Of a stretch of 5,193 nt of DNA, positions 1 through 5,193 are shown piece after piece (position 1 is the stretch's first letter; each line of letters opens with the position of its first letter). The translations under genes and the position numbers were made by a program. The DNA is from Clostridia bacterium (GTDB lineage Bacteria; Bacillota; Clostridia; Lachnospirales; Lachnospiraceae). Under the pieces are notes generated by a model. The model made no database searches. It was not told where the DNA came from and saw only the letters and a program-made list of their open reading frames with translations. Where the stretch lies: positions 1 to 5,193 of the forward strand of contig BNZI01000031.1 of NCBI GenBank assembly GCA_026000945.1, read 5' to 3'.

Positions 1-76
1 TGTATTTGATTACATTTAATATTTTACTTAAGTTCGTTCAATCTTCAATTCAGACACATATTGTATTTGATTACAT
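1..76. repeat. 15-nt direct repeat pair upstream of the 3D-domain gene
   Basis: The 15-mer TGTATTTGATTACAT occurs exactly at 1-15 and again at 62-76, a period of 61 nt. The first copy sits at the window edge, so further copies or a longer match to the left cannot be excluded. It lies in AT-rich DNA 170-250 nt upstream of the 3D-domain gene. It could be a pair of regulator sites or the trace of a small local duplication. The sequence between and after the copies does not match, so the duplication is confined to this short block. No regulator with this motif is recognised. Confidence 0.5.
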
Positions 77-203
77 ATCATACACTATTAGACATGCTGC
101 TTTTTTAAGTTTGCATTCTATTTTTTTTGGAGAACAAATTCTATTGAACCAACAAATTTACTTTAAATTCATTCTATTTAGCATGTAAGTGCATCTCAAA
201 CCA

Positions 204-209
204 TATAAT
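204..209 (+). promoter_or_regulatory. possible -10 box for the 3D-domain gene
   Basis: A perfect TATAAT lies 43 nt upstream of the start codon at 253, a reasonable place for a -10 element with a leader of roughly 35 nt. No good -35 box is seen 16-18 nt upstream, and there is no TG extension, so in such AT-rich DNA this may be chance. The call is an inference from position and consensus only. Confidence 0.3.
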
Positions 210-241
210 CAAATAATTGTATTATTTTCTTAATAATTTTT

Positions 242-246
242 GGAGG
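242..246 (+). promoter_or_regulatory. ribosome binding site that fixes the start of the 3D-domain gene
   Basis: GGAGG at 242-246 is followed by a 6-nt spacer and ATG at 253. An in-frame ATG also exists at 217, but choosing it would add 12 residues before the signal peptide, would place this GGAGG inside the gene, and has only AT-rich sequence without a purine-rich site upstream. The start at 253 is therefore preferred. Confidence 0.85.
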
Positions 247-252
247 TATGAA

Positions 253-978
253 ATGAAATTGAAACATTTAAAATACGCCGTTCTTTCAGTATTTACTATA
301 TGTACGATAATACTGATTACCACAAAGGTTTCAGCAGCTTCGCCCACTCATCCTGGATTTTTAGATGCTGTTAGTGCCAATGCGATTGCCGGATGGGGTA
401 TGGATCCTGCTCGTCCTTCTGAATCTTATCATATTCACATTTATATTTATAATGGAATAACGAACCAACAGTTAGCCTTAATTCCTATTCAAGCGGACCA
501 GTTTCGTTCGGATTTAGCACAAAATAACATCGGTACAGGTAACTATGGTTTTATCTTACCCATAGATTGGAGTAGTCTTCCTGGAGCTGAATTGTACCGT
601 ATAGATGCTTATTTAGTGAATAATCGAGATAATCCTAAATTGCAAAATAGTTTGACTTACTCGCCTACTGGTTACAAAGGTACTGCCACTCAAAAATCTT
701 TAGGCACATTTACAGCAACTGCTTACTGTCCTTGTACACAATGCAGCGGTAAAAGTAAACTTACTGCTACTGGCACAGTACCAAAAGCTAAACATACGAT
801 TTCTGTAGATCCAAAAGTTGTTCCTTTTGGTAGTAAATTATTAATTGACGGTGTTGTGTATACAGCTGAAGACCGTGGAGGCGGCGTCAAAGGAAATCAT
901 GTAGATATCTTTTTTAACACTCATGCAGAAGCTTTAAGATATGGAAGAAAAAAAGTGCAGGTTTATCTTATTCCGTAG
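253..978 (+). CDS. secreted 3D-domain protein, probable peptidoglycan lytic enzyme
   Basis: This is a 241-aa exported protein. Residues 1-28 form a signal peptide with basic MKLKHLK, a hydrophobic core and a likely cut after VSA. Residues about 34-136 form a beta-rich module with a GWGMDPARP motif (47-55), a DQFRSDL stretch (82-88) and GNYGF (96-100). It resembles a module seen in other clostridial secreted proteins, but I cannot name it surely. Residues about 150-240 are a 3D domain, the MltA/YocH-like double-psi fold. It carries AYCPCTQC (157-164), TATG (171-174) and the three family aspartates: D186 in SVDP, D207 in AEDRGGG and D218 in HVDIFF. Family knowledge suggests cleavage of the glycan strand of peptidoglycan, as in lytic transglycosylases. 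Activity on the wall here is inferred. The three cysteines 159, 161 and 164 may form a disulfide or bind metal. The gene stands alone and converges on hemW. No SH3, LysM or other wall-binding repeat is present, so the N-terminal module may do the targeting. Confidence 0.88.
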   Translation: MKLKHLKYAVLSVFTICTIILITTKVSAASPTHPGFLDAVSANAIAGWGMDPARPSESYHIHIYIYNGITNQQLALIPIQADQFRSDLAQNNIGTGNYGFILPIDWSSLPGAELYRIDAYLVNNRDNPKLQNSLTYSPTGYKGTATQKSLGTFTATAYCPCTQCSGKSKLTATGTVPKAKHTISVDPKVVPFGSKLLIDGVVYTAEDRGGGVKGNHVDIFFNTHAEALRYGRKKVQVYLIP

Positions 979-1002
979 GCAAAAACTTTATGAGCAGCCT
1001 AC
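975..1002 (+). other. inverted repeat spanning the stop codon of the 3D-domain gene
   Basis: GTAGGC at 975-980 pairs with GCCTAC at 997-1002 across a 16-nt loop. The left arm contains the TAG stop codon at 976-978. No T-run follows, so it is not an intrinsic terminator as it stands. It may stabilise the 3' end of the mRNA or be chance, since the stem is only 6 bp. Confidence 0.3.
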
Positions 1003-1189
1003 CCACAGCAATTGCATAGTCTAGAGCATGTCGGTACTACTCAAAATGTCCAGATTTTAAATAGATTTTCATTTTTGTTAAATAAGATATTTTCACAGAG
1101 ACACACATGTAGTGAAAGAAAATTGAACATAAACCAAAGAAGATATTTATTTTAAAAATGGGCATTTAGCATCAGTGTCAACAATTCAT

Positions 1190-1210
1190 ATTCTAGCCAC
1201 TAGAATTTTT
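1190..1210 (+). terminator. weak terminator-like hairpin
   Basis: ATTCTAG at 1190-1196 pairs with CTAGAAT at 1200-1206 around a CCA loop, and the right arm runs into a short T-run ending at 1210. The stem has only two G-C pairs, so it would be weak. It lies 212 nt past the stop codon of the 3D-domain gene and just before the much stronger hairpin at 1225. It may help end transcription from the left. Confidence 0.35.
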
Positions 1211-1224
1211 CATCTATACGTAAA

Positions 1225-1252
1225 CTATCCTCGTTTATAAAAACGAGGATAG
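1225..1252. terminator. bidirectional rho-independent terminator
   Basis: CTATCCTCGTTT at 1225-1236 and AAACGAGGATAG at 1241-1252 form a perfect 12-bp stem with a 4-nt ATAA loop. It lies 70 nt beyond the hemW stop and 246 nt beyond the stop of the convergent 3D-domain gene, so it can serve both. The tail is TTTT after two A residues on the plus strand and only TTTA on the minus strand. Read-out is probably moderate in both directions and slightly better on the plus strand. Confidence 0.75.
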
Positions 1253-1322
1253 AATTTTAAGTTAACTCAATTTTCCGTATTTAATTTTTTCTTATATACC
1301 CATCAATACCAATAAAATTCTA

Positions 1323-2462
1323 TTAATCAAGCAAAAATTGTGACATCACATAATTGCTTAAATCTAATCCTTTTTCGGATAAAAAAATTCTTTCTTTTAT
1401 TTGTTTTAACAAACCTTGTTTTTTTAATTTTTCTAACAAATCTGCATATAAATCTTCAATAGGGAATGCAAATTTTTGAAAAAACTTTTGAGCTGAAATC
1501 CCTTCTATTTTTCGTAATCCTAAAAAAATAAATTCTTCTATTTCTTCTTTTTGGCTAAGATCTTGTGCTTTACACCATGCAATCGTATTTAGTGCTAGGT
1601 ATTCTTTTAATTTTTTAGTATTATGATAACGTCTACCTTTAAAATATGAAGCTGCTCCCAAACCTATTCCAATATATTCATCTAAATTCCAATAGACTAA
1701 GTTATGATAACACTCGTATTCTTTTTTTGCATAATTAGAAATTTCATAACGTAAATACCCTCCTTCTTTTAGTCTATTTTTCATCCATTTTTCTATTTTT
1801 TCTTCTTCTTTTTCATCAGGCAAAGGATATTGATTACTTTTGTATAATTGATAAAATGGTGTATCTTCTTCTAAAATCAAATGATAAATAGATAAATGTT
1901 CTGGCGCAGGTTTTAAATTAAATATTTGATTTAATGTTTCTTGAAAACTTTTAAAATTTTGTTCAGGTATTCCATAAATTAAATCTACATTAATATTACA
2001 AAAATCTTCTTCTCTCGCCCAATCATAAGAATATAAAAAATCTTTATATTGATGTATCCTACCTAAAGTAATCAATTCGTTTTCCTTTGTGGATTGCAAA
2101 CCAAAACTTAAACGATTAATATTCGCTTTTCGATATTCTTTACTTTTATTCAAACTAAAAGTTCCCGGATTAATTTCTATACTCGTTTCACAATGGGGTG
2201 ATAAATTAAAATTTTTTTGGATATTTTCCATTAAAAAAGAAATTTCCCCTTCTTGTAAAATAGAAGGAGTCCCTCCTCCGAAAAAAATAGTCTGTATTTC
2301 ATAATCTTTAACATAGGGAAGATAAAGTTTCATTTCTTTAATTACTGCCAAGAGATATGTTCTTTGCAATGTTTCATCTGCTTGAAAAGAAAGAAAATCA
2401 CAATATGCACATTTTTTTTCACAAAAAGGAATATGCACATATAAAGATAAATTTTTCATCAT
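1323..2462 (-). CDS. hemW: radical SAM family heme chaperone HemW
   Basis: This is a complete 379-aa protein of the usual HemW length. The radical SAM cluster motif is C14-x3-C18-x2-C21, followed by DF at 22-23. True coproporphyrinogen dehydrogenase HemN has a further Cys at this point, so this is the HemW branch, often misnamed oxygen-independent coproporphyrinogen III oxidase. Further family motifs are FGGGTPS (61-67), EINPGT (96-101), RLSFGLQS (117-124), LGR (133-135), DLIYGIPEQ (160-168), YEISNYAK (239-246) and GLGAASY (267-273). The HNxxYW heme-binding motif is at 253-258. A HemN C-terminal domain covers about 300-372, with EEFIFLGLRKIEGIS. HemW carries heme to respiratory or other hemoproteins and is cytosolic or membrane-associated. 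Two adjacent ATG codons begin the gene; the first has the better spacing (6 nt) from AGAGAGG. In many Firmicutes hemW lies next to lepA or hrcA-grpE-dnaK, but here it is alone. Sampled GC is near 27%, well below both neighbours. Confidence 0.95.
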   Translation of the reverse strand: MMKNLSLYVHIPFCEKKCAYCDFLSFQADETLQRTYLLAVIKEMKLYLPYVKDYEIQTIFFGGGTPSILQEGEISFLMENIQKNFNLSPHCETSIEINPGTFSLNKSKEYRKANINRLSFGLQSTKENELITLGRIHQYKDFLYSYDWAREEDFCNINVDLIYGIPEQNFKSFQETLNQIFNLKPAPEHLSIYHLILEEDTPFYQLYKSNQYPLPDEKEEEKIEKWMKNRLKEGGYLRYEISNYAKKEYECYHNLVYWNLDEYIGIGLGAASYFKGRRYHNTKKLKEYLALNTIAWCKAQDLSQKEEIEEFIFLGLRKIEGISAQKFFQKFAFPIEDLYADLLEKLKKQGLLKQIKERIFLSEKGLDLSNYVMSQFLLD

Positions 2463-2468
2463 TTATAG

Positions 2469-2475
2469 CCTCTCT
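2469..2475 (-). promoter_or_regulatory. ribosome binding site of hemW
   Basis: On the minus strand AGAGAGG ends 6 nt before the first ATG (2460-2462) and 9 nt before the second (2457-2459). Both are usable. The first has the more standard spacing, so the protein probably begins Met-Met-Lys. Confidence 0.75.
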
Positions 2476-2496
2476 ATCAATTTAATACCTATTTGC

Positions 2497-2547
2497 TTTG
2501 CTTGATTAAGCAAATAAAAAACGAACATACACTGAAATTTAATCAAG
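2497..2547 (-). promoter_or_regulatory. competing inverted repeats in the hemW leader
   Basis: TTTGCTT (2497-2503) and AAGCAAA (2508-2514) form a 7-bp stem with a GATT loop. The sequence CTTGATTAA at 2501-2509 is also the exact reverse complement of TTAATCAAG at 2539-2547, giving a second, 9-bp stem that uses part of the same bases. The two structures cannot form together. They lie 35-85 nt upstream of the hemW start, in the leader. No T-tract follows the short stem on the minus strand, so a transcription attenuator is not evident. A role in control of hemW is speculative. Confidence 0.35.
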
Positions 2548-2700
2548 AGGAGTTTTTTCTGCTAATGGTAGCTAAAGCATATGACGTTGCATCGTGTTCC
2601 TAAGCGCCAACTAGAGCAAGCATTCTCCCGTAAGTAAGATACTAAGCAAGCTCTAAACGCAGAAGAGCATAAAATCTACCCCAAATAGGTACCACGTAGT

Positions 2701-2730
2701 AGTATAGACATCCCCTAACATACCATCCAA
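2701..2730 (-). promoter_or_regulatory. weak promoter candidate upstream of hemW
   Basis: On the minus strand TTGGAT (2725-2730) is followed after 18 nt by TATACT (2701-2706), a good -10 match with a poor -35. It sits just after the terminator of the upstream gene and would start a transcript crossing the GC-rich block and then hemW, giving a leader of about 230 nt. Support is consensus and position only. Confidence 0.25.
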
Positions 2731-2742
2731 AACATGTTACAA

Positions 2743-2807
2743 AAATCCTCCCTAATCATAAAACGTATTCAAATTTAAAATACGCTTTTATAATTATAGG
2801 AGGATTT
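2743..2807 (-). terminator. long rho-independent terminator of the BIG_2 protein gene
   Basis: AAATCCTCC (2743-2751) pairs with GGAGGATTT (2799-2807). The pairing continues inward as TAAT/ATTA, ATAAAA/TTTTAT and CGTATT/AATACG, interrupted only by small bulges, with a loop at about 2770-2778. This gives a hairpin of about 65 nt and 25 paired bases. On the minus strand the right arm ends in GGGAGGATTTTTG, so a T-run follows. It lies 58 nt after the stop codon of the large gene on the same strand and separates it from hemW. Confidence 0.8.
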
Positions 2808-2865
2808 CAAATTCCTTAATTAATAAAATAAATTAACATAAATAAAACTTAAAAGATAGAATTAT

Positions 2866-5193
2866 TTAAAAGAGAACTAAAACAAAGCATTTTTTACTAA
2901 GATTACTTCCATCCATTGTACTAACGGTAATCCATGTAAAGCCTAAACGTTTAGCAGTAATTCTTCCATATTCATCTACTTCTGCAATCTTTTCATTACT
3001 GCTCGTGTATTCTAGTTTCATATTGTCGGCATCTCTAGGACTTGGCGTTGCTAATAAATCTGTAGTTCTTCCATGCATAGTAACGACTGCATAATTACTT
3101 AAACGCAAAGAACGAATCAATTTTGCATTTTCTGATAAATCTACATAAACTGTACAACTTGTACTATACTGACCATCTTGTGTAGTTGCTGTAATCACTG
3201 CCACGCCATCACCTGTAGCTTGAATTTTTCCCTCTTGATCCACAGTAACTACATTAGTATTTGTACTCTTATAATTCAGTAATACTTCCGCAGTAGAAGG
3301 AACAACAATGACATTTAACTGTTTTGTTTTTTCAGCTGCACGTAAAGAAATTTCATCTGTAGTAAAGGTAACGCCTTTTAATTCAGTAGATGGTAATTCC
3401 ACGTTAACAGGAACAATCGCTTGTTTTCCATTTGCAGTTTTAGCTGTAATCATCGCTTTACCATTGGCCACAGGTGTAACATTACCCTGCTCATCTACTT
3501 TAGCGATATTTTCATCACTGCTACTAAACATCAAATCTTGAACTACATTTATCTCAGAAACAATTTCTAATTTCTCTATTTGTTCTTTATTCGTAAAATG
3601 CAATACTTCCTGATCAAATGAAATATTTTCTTCCAACTGTGGGTAATGCACATCTACTTCAGATACTGCTTGATACAACTTATTACTAGATTTTACTGTA
3701 ATAATCGCTGTACCTTCTCCCACTGCAGTTACTCTACCTGAAGAACTGACTGTTGCTACTTTTTTATTGCTACTAGACCAAGTGACTTTTCCTAAATCAT
3801 TTGGTTTGTTAATAATTTCTATCGTTTCCGCATCCCCTTTGGCACTAAACGATAAACGATACTTATTTAAAGATAAAGGGCTACTAACTACTGGCCCTGT
3901 CTCGCTACTTCCCTCTGGTGCTTTGCTTGATGCAGGTGCAGAAGTTGGTTTTACTACCGTAGTTGGTTTAGTGGGACTGGGTTGAGTAGTAGGAGGAGTT
4001 GTAGGGGCAGAAGGTAGAGAAGTTTCTGCTTGTCCTCCATTATCCGGCTGAATAGAAGGAGCTTCTGTATTAGTAGAAAGATTTCCATTAGCATTCGGTG
4101 CATTTGGTCCATTCTTATCTGGTTCTACTACTATATTTGGTTCTGTCGTAACCTCTGGCTCTGTACCTGCCGTACCAAAAATACCCAAATCAGATAAATT
4201 ATCTTTTTCTACTACTTTAAGTCGTACAGGTTTTGTCCAAACTTTTCTCTCATTTAGAGTGGGAACAGATTGCTCTAAACTGAATTCTATTTCTGTATCA
4301 ATAGATAATTCAGTATTTTCTAAGCCTTTCACTTGTGTAGAAGATGTAGGCATAAACTGCAAAAAATCAAGATTTTCTTGTTCGGGATCAATCAAAGCAG
4401 CTTCAAAATATTTAGCAAAAATTTCACCTTGGCCTAAATCAAATTCTTCTATTTTTTGTAATTTTAATTCACTAATTTCTAGAAAATCGTGTCTAATAAC
4501 AAAATCAACATTTCCTACAAAAAAACGAATATGTATAGAAAGTGGATAATTCAATCCTTCTGAAGCTAAATAAAGCTCTCCTTCCCAAACACCACGAATA
4601 TCAGTTTCTCTGTTTTCTAACATAATATGAAAAACAGGATTTTTTAAAGATTCATCTATAGTCGAAGATGGTTGAGGTATTGTTTCGATTTGTTCTGTTT
4701 CTGTTTGATCTGTTTCCACTGGAAGTGTTGCTGTTGCATCTGTTTCTGTAACGGCAGTTGAATTTTCTAGTGATGTTGACTCATTTGTCTGTGTATCAGA
4801 TTCTTTTATTGACTCTGATTCAGACTCTGATGAAGCATTCATCTCCGGTAAAGTCTGCTGAATAGTACTTTCACTTTCTGTTTGCACTACAGTACTAGAT
4901 GAAACTTCACCTGATGTAGCCGAAGGACTAATCCAAACATTACCAGAAAGGAATTGCAATACTTTTGTTTCCATCAGCGCTTGATTCACGTCAAAATCAT
5001 TTTTCTCTTGTTTTTCTTTCTTGACAAAAAAATCTGATCTTTCTTCCAGTTGGTCTCCTGCGTCACTAAGTGTGGGGACATCCCCATATGCAACTAAGCG
5101 AGGATTAAAATACTCAATCAATTTTTGTTCCAATAATTCTGTTTCCATCCAGTGCTGTAATTCTTCTACTGAAAGCAAGGGGGCATCACTTCG
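2866..5193 (-). CDS. large extracellular protein with four BIG_2 Ig-like domains (5' end outside window)
   Basis: The frame is open to the window edge, and the only start near it is a TTG at 5176-5178 with no ribosome binding site or signal peptide. The gene is therefore taken as partial at its start, with 775 residues visible. Numbering from the TTG codon: 1-83 is a mixed charged region of unknown type. Residues 84-177 are a Ser/Thr/Glu-rich linker. Residues 181-325 are a beta-rich domain I do not recognise. Residues 336-435 are a Pro/Thr/Ser/Asn linker. Residues 436-770 hold four BIG_2 domains. Each BIG_2 core has a Ser-Ser/Thr-Asn/Asp turn, then V/IAxV, a Gly and a T/ITA-like strand, for example SSNKKVATVSSSGRVTA. 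Family knowledge places BIG_2 proteins at the cell surface, in adhesion or as spacers. The protein ends with the fourth domain, with no LPxTG, S-layer or choline-binding anchor, so any anchor must be upstream. The stop is followed by a strong terminator, so hemW is not in its operon. Its function beyond the surface location is unknown. Confidence 0.85.
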   Translation of the reverse strand, partial: RSDAPLLSVEELQHWMETELLEQKLIEYFNPRLVAYGDVPTLSDAGDQLEERSDFFVKKEKQEKNDFDVNQALMETKVLQFLSGNVWISPSATSGEVSSSTVVQTESESTIQQTLPEMNASSESESESIKESDTQTNESTSLENSTAVTETDATATLPVETDQTETEQIETIPQPSSTIDESLKNPVFHIMLENRETDIRGVWEGELYLASEGLNYPLSIHIRFFVGNVDFVIRHDFLEISELKLQKIEEFDLGQGEIFAKYFEAALIDPEQENLDFLQFMPTSSTQVKGLENTELSIDTEIEFSLEQSVPTLNERKVWTKPVRLKVVEKDNLSDLGIFGTAGTEPEVTTEPNIVVEPDKNGPNAPNANGNLSTNTEAPSIQPDNGGQAETSLPSAPTTPPTTQPSPTKPTTVVKPTSAPASSKAPEGSSETGPVVSSPLSLNKYRLSFSAKGDAETIEIINKPNDLGKVTWSSSNKKVATVSSSGRVTAVGEGTAIITVKSSNKLYQAVSEVDVHYPQLEENISFDQEVLHFTNKEQIEKLEIVSEINVVQDLMFSSSDENIAKVDEQGNVTPVANGKAMITAKTANGKQAIVPVNVELPSTELKGVTFTTDEISLRAAEKTKQLNVIVVPSTAEVLLNYKSTNTNVVTVDQEGKIQATGDGVAVITATTQDGQYSTSCTVYVDLSENAKLIRSLRLSNYAVVTMHGRTTDLLATPSPRDADNMKLEYTSSNEKIAEVDEYGRITAKRLGFTWITVSTMDGSNLSKKCFVLVLF
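2869..3873 (-). repeat. four tandem BIG_2 domains
   Basis: The encoded copies lie at about 3646-3873, 3397-3633, 3139-3381 and 2869-3117, in N- to C-terminal order. Each is 76-83 residues. Shared positions include an initial beta strand, S/T-S/T-N/D, a V/I-V/A-x-V-D/S core, a Gly in the turn and a final T/I-x-A/T-T/V strand. Copies differ strongly in residues, so this is an old domain array and not a recent tandem duplication. Copies 3 and 4 each contain one cysteine (C675, C765) near the last strand; a disulfide between the two domains is possible but untested. Confidence 0.85.
3874..4173 (-). other. Pro/Thr/Ser/Asn-rich linker segment of the BIG_2 protein
   Basis: This stretch encodes a disordered spacer with Thr-Pro, Ser-Pro and Pro-Asn-Ala motifs and a TTPPTTQPSPTKPTT core. 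It is richer in GC than the rest of the gene (about 50% at 3901-3960) because of proline, glycine and alanine codons. Such linkers typically separate a surface head from a stalk, and the high Thr/Ser content would suit glycosylation. Both roles are inferred. Confidence 0.7.
4648..4929 (-). other. Ser/Thr/Glu-rich low-complexity linker of the BIG_2 protein
   Basis: The encoded segment is dominated by Ser, Thr, Glu and Gln, including an SESESES run and repeated ETDxTET units. In DNA this appears as recurring TCTGTTTC-like units around 4690-4750. It joins the N-terminal region to the unrecognised domain. Units of this kind expand and contract easily, so length variation between strains is likely. 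Confidence 0.65.

Larger units (their letters stand above)
979..1322. other. 344-nt intergenic region between convergent genes
   Basis: No credible gene is seen on either strand. The first 60 nt (979-1040) are about 45% GC. The rest is AT-rich. It contains three weak or moderate inverted repeats: 975-1002, 1091-1117 (TTTCAC and GTGAAA, 15-nt loop) and 1190-1206. It also contains the strong terminator hairpin at 1225-1252. The length is generous for a gap between convergent genes, so an untranslated RNA or a decayed gene is possible, but nothing recognisable remains. Confidence 0.6.
2463..2865. other. 403-nt intergenic region between the BIG_2 gene and hemW
   Basis: No intact gene is seen on either strand. 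From right to left it holds the long terminator of the BIG_2 gene (2743-2807), a weak minus-strand promoter candidate (2701-2730) and a compositionally unusual block at about 2571-2720. That block has 65 G or C in 150 nt, about 43%, against about 27% in sampled parts of hemW. The hemW leader with its overlapping inverted repeats follows (2497-2547). The minus-strand reading frames of the GC-rich block are broken by stops, so it is not a present-day gene. It may be an intergenic repeat, an untranslated RNA or a decayed gene. Confidence 0.6.

Noticed and set aside
6..188. 60-codon open frame starting with TTG upstream of the 3D-domain gene
   Set aside because: No ribosome binding site at its start, composition typical of AT-rich non-coding DNA, dominated by Phe, Ile and Leu, and no recognisable protein feature.
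1091..1117. TTTCAC/GTGAAA inverted repeat as a terminator or operator
   Set aside because: Only 6 bp with a 15-nt loop and no T-tract; within chance expectation for AT-rich DNA.
2089..2304. Plus-strand open frame opposite hemW
   Set aside because: It lies wholly inside the well-supported hemW on the other strand and shows no independent start signal.
1323..2462. Naming the radical SAM gene hemN (coproporphyrinogen III dehydrogenase)
   Set aside because: The cluster motif is followed by Asp-Phe and lacks HemN's extra cysteine, while the HNxxYW heme motif at residues 253-258 marks HemW.
2497..2514. TTTGCTT/AAGCAAA hairpin as an intrinsic terminator
   Set aside because: Neither strand has a T-run directly after the stem; the A-run at 2515-2521 is on the wrong side for the minus strand.
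2571..2720. tRNA or other structured RNA gene in the GC-rich gap
   Set aside because: No acceptor stem, T-arm consensus or cloverleaf could be found, so no known RNA class is supported.
3308..4549. Three plus-strand open frames opposite the BIG_2 gene (3308-3541, 3767-3985, 4259-4549)
   Set aside because: They are antisense to a clearly coding frame with domain matches, and their translations have no features of their own.

Overview
The window comes from a low-GC Gram-positive bacterium, most likely a clostridial Firmicute and plausibly of the Lachnospiraceae type. This rests on AT-rich codon use, strong GGAGG-type ribosome binding sites, a secreted 3D-domain wall protein, a large extracellular protein with repeated BIG_2 (bacterial Ig-like) domains, and a HemW-type radical SAM protein. 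No rRNA, tRNA, CRISPR array, transposase or phage gene is visible, and the exact taxon cannot be fixed from the sequence alone.

Layout. Positions 1-252 are AT-rich and non-coding apart from the leader of the first gene; they hold a 15-nt direct repeat and a possible -10 box. Positions 253-978 (+) encode a 241-aa secreted protein with an N-terminal beta-rich module and a C-terminal 3D (three-aspartate) domain, a likely peptidoglycan-cleaving enzyme. Positions 979-1322 separate this gene from the convergent hemW and contain a perfect 12-bp hairpin acting as a probable two-way terminator. Positions 1323-2462 (-) encode HemW, a radical SAM heme chaperone, complete and with all expected motifs. 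Positions 2463-2865 are a 403-nt gap holding the hemW leader with overlapping inverted repeats, an unusually GC-rich stretch of about 43%, and a long hairpin terminator. Positions 2866-5193 (-) encode a large secreted or surface protein that runs off the right edge. Its visible 775 residues contain two low-complexity linkers, an unrecognised domain between them and four C-terminal BIG_2 domains.

The three genes look like separate transcription units. The two outer ones act at the cell envelope (wall remodelling, and surface binding or display). HemW is a housekeeping cytosolic protein and shows no obvious functional tie to them. The window is largely ordinary. The points worth checking are the GC-rich gap upstream of hemW, the low GC and isolated position of hemW, and the unrecognised domain of the BIG_2 protein.
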